A stretch of DNA of 37,847 bases from an uncultured Oscillospiraceae bacterium (lineage in GTDB: Bacteria > Bacillota > Clostridia > Oscillospirales > Oscillospiraceae): NCBI GenBank assembly GCA_944387205.1, contig CALXDZ010000116.1, forward strand, positions 1 to 37,847, given 5' to 3'. Shown one piece after another: positions 30,271 to 37,847 of this stretch. The notes beneath the pieces were generated by a model. The model ran no database searches. It had not been told where the DNA came from and saw only the letters and a program-made list of their open reading frames with translations. Every line of letters begins with the position of its first letter. The stretch's first letter is position 1. The position numbers and the translations under genes are program-made.

Positions 30271-31245
30271 GTGGAGACCATCAGCGGCCAGAGCGACCTG
30301 CTTTTGACCTATCACCGGCAGGGGGAGGGCATCTGCATCACCCGGGTGGAGGCCGGCGGGCCCCAGGTCATCGTGCCGGAGGAGATCCGGGGCGTTCCGG
30401 TGACCGCCATCGGCCACCATGCCTTTGCCCCCGGCCATAGGCAGGGAGAGGGGGAGCAGATCCGGGTGGCCTGGGCGGCGTCCGGGGAGCTGACTGGGGA
30501 CAACGCGGCCCTGGAATCCGTCACTCTGCCTGCCTCTTTGCGCTCCGTGGGGGACTACGCCTTTTATAACTGTGCTGCTCTGCGGCAGGTGGCCCTTTGG
30601 GGTTCCACGTTGGACTGGGGCGGCAGCGTGTGGATGAACTGCCGGAGCCTCTCTGGCTTCCGTATCCATCTTCCTGATGAGCGGGCGGAGGTGCTCAGCT
30701 ACCTGGCCGATGAGCTGAGCCGGGAGCTGGACGTGACACTGATCTATCCGGACGGCGGGGAAGCCCGGCTGCTCTTCCCCGAGTATCGGGAGGACTATGT
30801 GGAAAACGGCCCCGCCCACCACTTTGACTATGCCATCTACGGTCCCGGCTATCCCTATCACCACTGCTTCCGGCAGCGGGCGCTGGACCTGCGGGAGTAT
30901 GACGGGCTGTGGCCGGGAATGCTGGCCATGGACCACGACCCGGCGTGTGCCCTGCGCCTGGCCTGGTACCGGCTGCGCTGGCCCCGGGGGCTGTCCGCCG
31001 AGGCGGAGCAGGGGTATCTCACTTACCTCGCCCGTCGGGGAGAGGACGTGCTGGCCTGGCTTCTGGAGCGCCGGGACACCCGAGGGCTCAGCTGGTTTCT
31101 GAGCCGGACTTCCCTGGACAAAGCGGCTCTGGAGCGGGCCTGCGGCCTGGCCCGGCGCCTGGGCTGCGCCGAGGGCGTGGCGCTGCTGCTGGAGGAGCAG
31201 CACCGGCGCTTCCCCACGGGAAAGGACAAAATATTCGATCTTTAA
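30271..31245 (+). CDS. BspA-type leucine-rich-repeat protein
   Basis: A 324-residue cytosolic protein (no signal peptide). Residues 25-125 contain LRR_5/BspA-type units: VIVPEEIRGVPVTAIGHHAF, then LESVTLPASLRSVGDYAF and ALRQVALWGS. The rest is a helical region rich in Leu, Arg and Glu with repeated helix pairs (ACALRLAWYRLRW, LTYLARRGEDVLAWLLERRD, then LERACGLARRLGCAEGVALLL) resembling an ankyrin- or HEAT-like stack. The GTG start is supported by AAGGAGG eight bases upstream. It is the first gene of an operon with a VWA protein and a MoxR ATPase, 37 bases before the next. Most BspA-type repeats known are on secreted proteins, so an intracellular one suggests a protein-binding adaptor. Function is inferred from context only. 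Confidence 0.8.
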   Translation: METISGQSDLLLTYHRQGEGICITRVEAGGPQVIVPEEIRGVPVTAIGHHAFAPGHRQGEGEQIRVAWAASGELTGDNAALESVTLPASLRSVGDYAFYNCAALRQVALWGSTLDWGGSVWMNCRSLSGFRIHLPDERAEVLSYLADELSRELDVTLIYPDGGEARLLFPEYREDYVENGPAHHFDYAIYGPGYPYHHCFRQRALDLREYDGLWPGMLAMDHDPACALRLAWYRLRWPRGLSAEAEQGYLTYLARRGEDVLAWLLERRDTRGLSWFLSRTSLDKAALERACGLARRLGCAEGVALLLEEQHRRFPTGKDKIFDL

Positions 31246-31282
31246 GCTTATATATTATGCGATTTGAAAGGAGGGAGGCCCC

Positions 31283-32650
31283 ATGGGAGAGAAAAAGGAC
31301 CTGACGGCCATCGGCCTGGAAATTCTGGACAGCGCCCGCAGCGAGCTGTATCTCAACCTGCCCTACCTGGACGCGGCACTGTGCGCTCTCTCCTTTGAAA
31401 GCGGGGAGGGCAAGACCCTCTTCACTGCCACCGACGGGGAGCACCTCTATTACGACGGCAACTATCTGGCCGAGCGCTTCCTTCGGTCCAGGACTCTGGT
31501 CAACCGCATCTACCTCCACAGCATCCTACACTGTATGCTGCGCCATCTAGGGAAAAAGCGGGGAAAGGATCCGGAGCTGTGGGACCTGAGCTGTGACATC
31601 GCCGTGGAGAGCATTCTGGACGGCCTGGACTACCCCTGCCTTTCCCAGAGGGCCCGGCCCGCCCGGGAGACCCTGTACGGCCGGCTGCGGCGGCAGATGC
31701 CGGTGCTCACCGCCGAGGGTATCTACCGCGCCTTTTTGCGGGAGAAGGTGCCCCCTTATGAGCGGGCCCGGCTCCAGCGGGAGTTCTTTGCCGACGACCA
31801 TGTGCTCTGGGACCCCCAGGAGCAGAAGGAACAAAACCAGCGCCAGGACAGCAAGTGGCAGAGCGTGTCCGAGCGGACCCAGACGGGCCTGGAGACCGTG
31901 CTGGCGGGCCAAGCCACCGGCGGGGAGGCAGTCTACGAGCAGATCAAGGTCTCCAACCGGGAGGATGTGGACTACCGCAGCTTCCTGCGGCGCTTTGCCG
32001 TGCCCCGGGAGATCATGGCCGTGGATGACGACGCCTTTGACTACGGCTTCTACGCCTACGGACTGCGGGTATACGGCAATATGCCCCTGGTGGAGCCGCC
32101 GGAGACCAGGGAGGAGAAGCGCATCGAGGACTTCGTCATCGCCGTGGACACCTCCATGTCCACCTCCGGGGAGCTGGTGCGGGAGTTTCTGCGCTGCACC
32201 TACGCCATTTTGCGCAGCACCCAGACCTTCTCCCGGAAGGTGAACATCCGACTGATCCAGTGCGACGACCAGGTCCGCAGCGACACCGTGCTTCACGACC
32301 TGGGGGAGCTGGAGGAGCTGATGGACCACTTCCAGCTCAGCGGCGGCAGCGCCACGGATTTTCGTCCTGTGTTTGCCCATGTGGAGCAGCTGCTGGCCCA
32401 GGGGGCCTTTACCCGCCTGCGGGGCCTCATCTACTTCACCGACGGCATGGGAATCTACCCCAAAAAGCGGCCGCCCTATGAGACGGCCTTTGTGATGATG
32501 GAGGACCCGGCCATCCGGGTGGAGGTGCCGCCCTGGGCCATCCGGCTGACGCTGACGGAGCCGGAGCTGGACCGGGCTGTCCGGCAGGCGCTGCCTGAGG
32601 ACGCCGGAGAGCGGGACATGGAGGAGCTGGCAGAGCTGCCCATCCTATGA
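31283..32650 (+). CDS. DUF2201-type zincin-like/VWA protein
   Basis: A 455-residue protein of the DUF2201 type: an N-terminal putative metallopeptidase domain and a C-terminal von Willebrand A domain. The zincin helix reads LHSILHCMLRH, with H79 and H83 in place, but the glutamate of HExxH is serine (S80), so peptidase activity is doubtful; the following GKDPELWDLSCDIAVESIL segment matches the family. Residues 130-270 are helical and charged. The VWA domain (about 280-455) begins IAVDTSMSTSG, an intact DxSxS metal site. VWA proteins of this class work with MoxR-like ATPases, and one is encoded next. AAAGGAGGGAGG precedes the ATG. Confidence 0.87.
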   Translation: MGEKKDLTAIGLEILDSARSELYLNLPYLDAALCALSFESGEGKTLFTATDGEHLYYDGNYLAERFLRSRTLVNRIYLHSILHCMLRHLGKKRGKDPELWDLSCDIAVESILDGLDYPCLSQRARPARETLYGRLRRQMPVLTAEGIYRAFLREKVPPYERARLQREFFADDHVLWDPQEQKEQNQRQDSKWQSVSERTQTGLETVLAGQATGGEAVYEQIKVSNREDVDYRSFLRRFAVPREIMAVDDDAFDYGFYAYGLRVYGNMPLVEPPETREEKRIEDFVIAVDTSMSTSGELVREFLRCTYAILRSTQTFSRKVNIRLIQCDDQVRSDTVLHDLGELEELMDHFQLSGGSATDFRPVFAHVEQLLAQGAFTRLRGLIYFTDGMGIYPKKRPPYETAFVMMEDPAIRVEVPPWAIRLTLTEPELDRAVRQALPEDAGERDMEELAELPIL

Positions 32651-32674
32651 CGTGAGGGAGGAACCACACCCATT

Positions 32675-34189
32675 ATGAATATCAAACAGGCAAAGCAAGA
32701 GATCGAAAACACCGTCCGGGCCTATCTCACCCGGGATGAGCTGGGGAACTACCTGATCCCCGCCATCCGGCAGCGGCCCATTTTGCTCATGGGCCCTCCG
32801 GGCATCGGCAAGACCCAGATCATGGCCCAGATCGCCGCCGAGACGGGGGTTGGCCTGGTGGCCTATACCATCACCCACCACACCCGGCAAAGCGCCATCG
32901 GCCTGCCCTTCATCGAAAAGCGGACCTACGGCGGCAAGGAATACACCATTACAGAGTACACCATGAGCGAGATCCTCTCCTCCGTCTATGAGCTGATGGA
33001 GCGCACGGGACTGCGGGAGGGCATCCTCTTCCTCGATGAGATCAACTGTGTCTCCGAGACGCTGACACCCATGATGCTCCAGTTCCTCCAGTGCAAAACC
33101 TTCGGCAACCAGGCCCTGCCGGAGGGGTGGACCATCGTGGCTGCCGGCAACCCGCCGGAGTACAACAAGTCCGTCCGGGACTTTGACGTGGTGACGCTGG
33201 ACCGGGTCAAGCGCATCGACGTGACCGAGGACTACGCCGTCTGGAAGGACTACGCCCGGCGCAAGGGGCTCCACGGGGCCATCCTCTCCTACCTGGACAT
33301 CAAAAAGGAGAACTTCTACCGGGTGGAGACCACGGTGGACGGGCTCCAGTTCGCCACCGCCCGGGGCTGGGAGGACCTGAGCGAGCTGCTCCAGGCCTAT
33401 GAGAAGCTGGGATTGACGGCGGACCGGGAGGTGGTGGGCCAGTATATCCAGCTGCCCCGCATCGCCAAGGACTTCGCCAACTACCTGGAGCTGTACTATA
33501 AGTATCAGCGGACCTACCACGTGGAGGACATCCTCTCCGGCAAGTGGCCCCGGACCACGGTGCTGGAGCTGCGCTCGGCGGCCTTTGACGAGCGCCTCTC
33601 CGTCATGGGATTGGTGATGGCCCGGCTCAGCGAGGAGGCCCGCAGAAGTCGGCTCCAGGACGCCCTGACCACGGCCCTCCACGGCGCCCTGACGGAGTTC
33701 AAGGAGGCCCTGGCCGCAGGCCGGGATCCGGCAGAGGTGCTGACGGAGCTTTTGGAGCAGCGCCGGGGGACCATGGAGCGCCAGCGCCTGGCAGGCCAGC
33801 TGGATCGGGAGCGCCGGGACCTGGGCCAGCGGGAGATCCAGGTGCTGGAACGCTACGCCCGGGACCTCACCGACACCGAGGACGGCCAGGAGGCCATGGA
33901 CCGGGTGCGGCAGTGGTTTGCCGGAGAGGTGGAGGCCCGCGCCGCCGCCGCAAAGACCGCGGGGGAGTGCTTTGACAACGCCTTCCGCTTCCTGGAGGAG
34001 ACCTTCGGGGACAGCCAGGAGCTGGTGATCTTTGTCACCGAGGTGACGGCGGGCTTTGACACCTCCTGGTTCGTGGAGCAGTTTGGCTGCGAGGCCTATT
34101 TCCGCCACAACAAGGAGCTGCTCTTTGACGACACCCGCCACCGCATCCGTGAGGAGATCGCCCAGGCCCGGGGCCAGACGGAGCTGTAA
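32675..34189 (+). CDS. MoxR-like AAA+ ATPase
   Basis: A 504-residue AAA+ ATPase of the MoxR/RavA kind. Walker A is GPPGIGKT (40-47), Walker B ILFLDEIN (about 117-124), sensor 1 is in VAAGNPPEYN. The ATPase core ends near residue 250; the second half is a long helical region with charged repeats (for example LEQRRGTMERQRLAGQLDRE) that could form a coiled coil, so the protein is longer than a simple MoxR. Members act as chaperone-like remodellers that insert cofactors or open client complexes, together with VWA partners. It starts 24 bases after the VWA gene, with GGAGG 13 bases before the ATG, and ends at a terminator. The client is unknown. Confidence 0.9.
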   Translation: MNIKQAKQEIENTVRAYLTRDELGNYLIPAIRQRPILLMGPPGIGKTQIMAQIAAETGVGLVAYTITHHTRQSAIGLPFIEKRTYGGKEYTITEYTMSEILSSVYELMERTGLREGILFLDEINCVSETLTPMMLQFLQCKTFGNQALPEGWTIVAAGNPPEYNKSVRDFDVVTLDRVKRIDVTEDYAVWKDYARRKGLHGAILSYLDIKKENFYRVETTVDGLQFATARGWEDLSELLQAYEKLGLTADREVVGQYIQLPRIAKDFANYLELYYKYQRTYHVEDILSGKWPRTTVLELRSAAFDERLSVMGLVMARLSEEARRSRLQDALTTALHGALTEFKEALAAGRDPAEVLTELLEQRRGTMERQRLAGQLDRERRDLGQREIQVLERYARDLTDTEDGQEAMDRVRQWFAGEVEARAAAAKTAGECFDNAFRFLEETFGDSQELVIFVTEVTAGFDTSWFVEQFGCEAYFRHNKELLFDDTRHRIREEIAQARGQTEL

Positions 34190-34208
34190 GGCATACAAAA
34201 AGAAATCA

Positions 34209-34240
34209 GCGCCGGAGGACAGCAAGTCCTCCGGCGCCTT
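34209..34240 (+). terminator. Terminator of the LRR-VWA-MoxR operon
   Basis: GCGCCGGAGGAC (34209-34220) pairs perfectly with GTCCTCCGGCGC (34226-34237) around an AGCAA loop, followed by a short CTTTG. Confidence 0.7.
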
Positions 34241-34339
34241 TGCCTGTTTCGGGAAGGAAAGCGGGCTCTGCCGCTGGGCTTGAAATAGCTGTAAAGGGAA
34301 AATAAATCACAGAAAAGAGGCAGCAGAGGGGCGCAAAAA

Positions 34340-34363
34340 GCCCCGCCGGGGAAGCGGCGGGGC
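34340..34363 (-). terminator. Terminator of the methyltransferase-lipid kinase pair
   Basis: GCCCCGCCG (34340-34348) pairs with CGGCGGGGC (34355-34363); on the minus strand the hairpin is followed by TTTTTGCGC, seven bases after the lipid kinase stop. Confidence 0.8.
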
Positions 34364-34369
34364 GGGAGA

Positions 34370-35299
34370 TCATCTGGCGGTGGCGTTGGGGGTGCAGCCC
34401 TTGGGACCGAAGAAGAGGACCTTCTTGTCGGAAAGGCGCAGCGTCACGTCCCGGGACCGGATGGACTCCCCGTCCAGACAGGTGACGATGTCCTCATCCT
34501 CCGAGTGGAGCTTCACCACCTTGGCATGGACCACCCGGGCCAGCTGGGGGAAGGCGGCGTAGCCGCCGGTGGCATAGGTGCGGACGAACCGGGCGAACTT
34601 CAAACGGCTGACATTCTTAACGATGATGGTTTCCAGACGGCCATCGTCCATCCGGGCCTCCGGCACGGGCATAAAGCCGCCGCCGTAGTACCGGCCGTTG
34701 CAGCAGGACACCAGGGCATACTGGCCGATGATCTCCTGGCCGTCCAGAGAGATGGTCCAGCGCCGGCCGATGCCCTTGAAGAGGAAGTTTACCAGCAGCG
34801 AGGCCACATAGCTGTTAGTTCCCTTCAAAAAGGGAAGTGTGTTGTATTTGTGCACGTCGTCGGCAACCCGGGCGTCGATGCCGGAGCAGGCGATGGTCAG
34901 GGCCAGACGGCCGTTGCACTCGATGAGGTCCAGGGGAAAGGCGGGGCCGTCCCATAGGTTCTCCGCCTCCTGGAATTTGGGCATATCGTCACCGAAGTTG
35001 CGCAGCAGGTCGTTGCCGGTGCCGGCGGGGATGCAGGTCATGGCGGCGTTGGCAAAGCCTGCGATGCCGTTGGCTACCTCGCTGGCGGTGCCGTCACCGC
35101 CGCAGGCGTACAGCCGCACCTCTTCGCCGCTCTCGGCGATGCGCCTGGACAGCTCCCGGGCGTGGCCGGGGCTCTGGGTCAGCATGCAGGTGCACTCCAG
35201 CCCGTGGCGCTGGCGCAGGTCCTCCGCCATGGCCAGGATGCGGCCGGTAGAGCCCTTTTTGCCGCCGGCCTTGGGATTGATGATAAAAATGTGTTTCAT
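34370..35299 (-). CDS. Diacylglycerol kinase-family lipid kinase
   Basis: A 309-residue member of the DAGK catalytic-domain family (DgkB/YegS-like), which phosphorylates diacylglycerol or related lipids at the membrane face. Motifs in order are IINPKAGG (8-13), the nucleotide-binding GGDGTASEVANGI (68-80) and IPAGTGNDLLRNFG (90-103), then the LDLIECNGR region and CNGRYYGGGFMPVPEA with the metal-coordinating downstream MDDGRLE. The ATG at 35299 has GGGAGG ten bases upstream and gives the usual KHIFIINPKAG start; a longer frame reaching into the next gene is rejected. It lies 70 bases after the methyltransferase gene on the same strand, with no terminator seen between. Confidence 0.93.
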   Translation of the reverse strand: MKHIFIINPKAGGKKGSTGRILAMAEDLRQRHGLECTCMLTQSPGHARELSRRIAESGEEVRLYACGGDGTASEVANGIAGFANAAMTCIPAGTGNDLLRNFGDDMPKFQEAENLWDGPAFPLDLIECNGRLALTIACSGIDARVADDVHKYNTLPFLKGTNSYVASLLVNFLFKGIGRRWTISLDGQEIIGQYALVSCCNGRYYGGGFMPVPEARMDDGRLETIIVKNVSRLKFARFVRTYATGGYAAFPQLARVVHAKVVKLHSEDEDIVTCLDGESIRSRDVTLRLSDKKVLFFGPKGCTPNATAR

Positions 35300-35369
35300 T
35301 CCCGAAAAACCTCCCTGCGCCCGCCTGGGGCGCTTTGTCCTGCCTGGGTATCCCACCGGTCCTCCCGGC

Positions 35370-36482
35370 TTATCTGCTGAACACGAAGGCGTCGCACTTG
35401 AGCATGCCGTTGTAGAGCTTGCGCTTCTTGTCTGCCTTACGGCCGAAACACCGCTCGAACTCTGTGTGGGAGCTGAGCACCACCACCCGCCACTTGGGCG
35501 GCAGGGTCCGGTAGGCCTCACCGAAAGCGCGGTAGAGGGCCTCGGCCTCCTTTTTCTCCAGCAGCCGCTCGCCGTAGGGGGGATTGGTCACCAGCTGGCC
35601 GTACTCGCTGCTGCGGTGGAATTTCCCGGCGTCGGCCACCTCAAAGCGGACGCAGTCCTCCACCCCGGCAAGAGATGCGTTGCGGCGGGCCAGCTCCACG
35701 GCGGCGGGATCGATGTCCCCGCCCCAGATGTCATAGGCGCCGTGGAACTCCTTGTCCTGGGCCTCCTGGGCGGCGTCCAGCCACAGCCCGGAGGGCAGGG
35801 TGCTCCACCGCTGGGCGGCAAAGGAGCGGTCCAGGCCCGGGGCCCGGTTCTTGGCGATGAGGGCGGCCTCGATGGGGATGGTGCCGGAGCCGCAGAAGGG
35901 GTCGCAGAAGGGGTCCTTGCCCCGGTAGCGGGACAGGAGCACCAGAGCCGCCGCCAACGTCTCCCGCAGGGGGGCCGCCACGCCCTGGGCCCGGTAGCCC
36001 CGCTTGTGCAGCGCCTCGCCGGAGGTGTCCAGGTACAGCGCGGCCACATCCTTGACCAGGGAGAACTGGATCTGATACCGGCCGGCGGTCTCCGGCAGGG
36101 TCTCCAGCCCATAGACCTGGCCCAGGCGCCGGGCCACGGCCTTTTTCACAATGGCCTGGCAGGCGGGAACGGAGTGGAGGGCGGACTGGAGGGAGTAGCC
36201 CTTGACGGGGAATTCCCCGTCCCGGGGGATGAAGTGCTCCCAGGGCAGAGCCCGGGTGCCCTCAAAGAGGGCGTCAAAATCCCCGGCGGGGAAGGAGCCC
36301 AACTCCAAAAGCACCCGCTGGCCGCAGCGCAGGTTCAGGTTCAGACGGGGGATGTCCGCCTCCGTGCCCCGGCAGCGGACCCGGCCGTTTTCCGCCCGGA
36401 CCTCCTGCAGGCCCAGGCGGCGCATCTCGTCGGCCACCAGGCTCTCCAGCCCGAACAGGCAGGGCACGGTCAGGGTCATCAT
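35370..36482 (-). CDS. THUMP-domain class I SAM RNA methyltransferase (RlmL/YpsC type)
   Basis: A 370-residue methyltransferase of the RlmL-N/YpsC group, which acts on 23S rRNA guanine in characterised relatives. The N-terminus (TVPCLFGLESLVADEMRRLG) and residues 40-160 form the ferredoxin-like and THUMP RNA-binding part; the Rossmann domain has DPFCGSGTIPIEAA (SAM motif I) and the catalytic TNPPYGERL (motif IV). The final KRKLYNGMLKC is typical of this family. Two adjacent ATG codons (36482 and 36479) are possible; 36482 is eight bases after AAGGAGG. It has a strong promoter (36585-36613) and heads a probable operon with the lipid kinase. Confidence 0.93.
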   Translation of the reverse strand: MMTLTVPCLFGLESLVADEMRRLGLQEVRAENGRVRCRGTEADIPRLNLNLRCGQRVLLELGSFPAGDFDALFEGTRALPWEHFIPRDGEFPVKGYSLQSALHSVPACQAIVKKAVARRLGQVYGLETLPETAGRYQIQFSLVKDVAALYLDTSGEALHKRGYRAQGVAAPLRETLAAALVLLSRYRGKDPFCDPFCGSGTIPIEAALIAKNRAPGLDRSFAAQRWSTLPSGLWLDAAQEAQDKEFHGAYDIWGGDIDPAAVELARRNASLAGVEDCVRFEVADAGKFHRSSEYGQLVTNPPYGERLLEKKEAEALYRAFGEAYRTLPPKWRVVVLSSHTEFERCFGRKADKKRKLYNGMLKCDAFVFSR

Positions 36483-36584
36483 GGCAAAAGCCTCCTTAAT
36501 ATACATGGATCCATAAAGAGGGCGCGCCTCCGCCGGAAAGGGCAGGGAAACGCAGCGTCTCTCAAATTTTTACAGCTTGGGAAA

Positions 36585-36613
36585 AGTATAGCAGACAACC
36601 GGGGAAAGTGCAA
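36585..36613 (-). promoter_or_regulatory. Promoter of the methyltransferase gene
   Basis: On the minus strand TTGCAC (complement of 36608-36613), a 17-base spacer and TATACT preceded by TGC (complement of 36585-36590) form a strong extended promoter about 100 bases before the start codon. Confidence 0.75.
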
Positions 36614-36647
36614 TGCGGACTGTGGAAAAAACCACAGGAAATAACAG

Positions 36648-36676
36648 TGGAAATACGCCGGGGGATATGGTAGAAT
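36648..36676 (+). promoter_or_regulatory. Promoter of nfeD-SPFH
   Basis: TGGAAA (36648-36653), 17 bases and TAGAAT (36671-36676) precede the GTG at 36713; GGAGG lies at 36701-36705. Confidence 0.6.
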
Positions 36677-36712
36677 CAGCGTAAGAAATCCCCATAGAGA
36701 GGAGGAGCGCGT

Positions 36713-37177
36713 GTGACAGCAATGATTTGGGTTTGGCTGGGGGCCGTGGTGGTCTTTGCCATCGTGGAGGCCATGACCGTGGGACTGACCTCCATCTGGT
36801 TCGCTCTGGGCGCCCTGGGCGGCTTTGTGGCGGCTCTGGCCGGGGCCCAGCTGCTGGTCCAGCTGGGGACCTTTGTGGTGGTCACCGCCGTGGCCCTGGC
36901 CGTGACCCGGCCGCTGGTGAAAAAGGCCGTGGGCCGGCAAAAGGGCGAGGCCACCAACGCCGACCGGGTCCTGGGCGAGACCGCCAAGGTGACGGAGACC
37001 ATCGACAACCTGTCGGGCACCGGCGCGGTGTATGTGGATGGCAAGACCTGGACCGCCCGCTCCGCCGGGGAGGAGACCATCCCCCGGGGCGCCCTGGTGC
37101 GGGTGGAGCGCATGGAGGGCGTGAAGCTCTTCGTGGAGCGCTGCGAGATCCCGGAAGAAGAAAAGGAGGTAAAGTGA
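36713..37177 (+). CDS. NfeD-family membrane protein
   Basis: A 154-residue NfeD-type protein. Membrane helices cover about residues 4-22, 25-44 and 47-65, followed by a small soluble beta-barrel (OB-like) domain (75-150) with ADRVLGETAKVTETIDN and GAVYVDGKTWTARS, the family's hallmark. NfeD proteins partner SPFH/stomatin proteins and are thought to help organise membrane domains. The GTG at 36713 is favoured because GGAGG is seven bases upstream; the later ATG (36722) is too far. The stop is one base before the ATG of the SPFH gene, whose ribosome site lies within this gene, a coupled arrangement typical of nfeD operons. Confidence 0.92.
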   Translation: MTAMIWVWLGAVVVFAIVEAMTVGLTSIWFALGALGGFVAALAGAQLLVQLGTFVVVTAVALAVTRPLVKKAVGRQKGEATNADRVLGETAKVTETIDNLSGTGAVYVDGKTWTARSAGEETIPRGALVRVERMEGVKLFVERCEIPEEEKEVK

Positions 37178-37178
37178 T

Positions 37179-37847
37179 ATGCTGGACAATTTCCCCTTCG
37201 GCACCATTGCCGTCATCATTCTGCTGATTCTGATCCTGCTCTTGCTGGTGAAGAACATCCAGATGGTGCAGCAGTCCCGGGCCTATGTGGTGGAGCGCCT
37301 GGGCGCCTTCCACGCGGTGTGGAACGTGGGCCTTCACTTCAAGATCCCCTTCATCGAGCGCATCGCCAAGAAGGTGTCCCTGAAGGAGCAGGTGGCGGAC
37401 TTCCCGCCCCAGCCCGTCATCACCAAGGACAACGTGACCATGCAGATCGACACGGTCATCTACTTCCAGATCACCGATCCCAAGCTCTATACCTACGGCG
37501 TGGAGCACCCCATGAACGCCATCGAGAACCTGACGGCCACCACGCTGCGCAACATCATCGGCGACATGGAGCTGGACCAGTCCCTCACCAGCCGTGACAT
37601 CATCAACTCCCGGATGCGGTCCATCCTGGACGAGGCCACGGACCCCTGGGGCATCAAGGTCAACCGGGTGGAGCCCAAGAACATCATCCCGCCCAAGGAG
37701 ATCCAGAACGCCATGGAAAAGCAGATGAAGGCCGAGCGGGAGCGCCGGGAGTCCATCCTCCAGGCCGAGGGTACCAAACAGTCCCAGATCCTGGTGGCCG
37801 AGGGAGAGAAGCAGTCCGCCATTCTGAAGGCCGACGCCGCCAAGCAG
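37179..37847 (+). CDS. SPFH/Band 7 protein, 3'-truncated by the window
   Basis: The first 223 residues of a stomatin/prohibitin-like protein (QmcA type) reach the right edge. A single N-terminal membrane helix (about 8-24, TIAVIILLILILLLLVKN) anchors it, followed by the SPFH domain: QSRAYVVERLGAFHAVWNVG, DNVTMQIDTVIYFQITDPK and TLRNIIGDMELDQSLTSRD. From about 180 the coiled-coil flotillin-like helix begins (KQMKAERERRESILQAEG). Members oligomerise into membrane scaffolds that affect protease access and lipid domains. AGGAGGT precedes the ATG at good spacing, and it directly follows nfeD, its usual partner. The C-terminus lies outside the window. Confidence 0.95.
   Translation, partial: MLDNFPFGTIAVIILLILILLLLVKNIQMVQQSRAYVVERLGAFHAVWNVGLHFKIPFIERIAKKVSLKEQVADFPPQPVITKDNVTMQIDTVIYFQITDPKLYTYGVEHPMNAIENLTATTLRNIIGDMELDQSLTSRDIINSRMRSILDEATDPWGIKVNRVEPKNIIPPKEIQNAMEKQMKAERERRESILQAEGTKQSQILVAEGEKQSAILKADAAKQ

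Overview
The window looks like a chromosomal segment of a GC-rich, spore-forming-lineage Firmicute of the gut type (Oscillospiraceae, Flavonifractor/Intestinimonas-like). Grounds: sigma-A promoters with 17-bp spacers, strong GGAGG ribosome binding sites, the holB-ricT gene pair, a BceRS-BceAB module, a SigI-RsgI pair, pyruvate phosphate dikinase and ferredoxin-dependent 2-oxoacid metabolism. The assignment rests on gene content and style only.

Layout. (1) 1-3480 is an AT-rich accessory stretch, all on the minus strand: two unknown genes, a serine-recombinase-like protein that has lost its catalytic residues and carries two helix-turn-helix units, a lambda-type PPP phosphatase, another unknown, and a YkgJ-type cysteine-cluster protein. 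It ends at a repeat cluster and a terminator. (2) 3587-9855 is GC-rich core: ppdK (minus), then holB-ricT, a Cof-type phosphatase and a 44-residue membrane peptide. (3) 10028-18874 is a catabolic block: a four-gene operon iorA-iorB-CoA transferase-aminotransferase with a divergent LysR regulator, then an amidohydrolase of the N-acyl-D-amino-acid deacylase type with an NhaC-family transporter. The simplest reading is fermentation of aromatic or similar amino acids to aryl-acids, with the CoA bond conserved by the transferase. (4) 19093-23712 is a peptide-antibiotic sensing and detoxification module (BceS, BceR, divergent BceA, BceB) with visible candidate operators. (5) 23797-26472 holds sigI-rsgI and a lipoprotein that repeats the RsgI ectodomain motif. 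Both exported proteins end in long aspartate-rich tails, and both transcription units are preceded by the same promoter-like motif. (6) 26713-30149 has a degenerate HAD protein, an NCS2 nucleobase permease, an AT-rich orphan secreted protein under a perfect consensus promoter, and a small membrane protein. (7) 30271-34189 is an operon of a BspA-type leucine-rich-repeat protein, a DUF2201/VWA protein and a MoxR-like AAA+ ATPase. (8) 34370-37847 has a lipid kinase, a THUMP-type RNA methyltransferase, NfeD and a 3'-truncated SPFH protein.

The best candidates for undescribed biology are the SigI/RsgI plus Asp-rich lipoprotein regulon (23797-26533) and the LRR-VWA-MoxR operon (30271-34189). No rRNA, tRNA, CRISPR array or insertion sequence was recognised.
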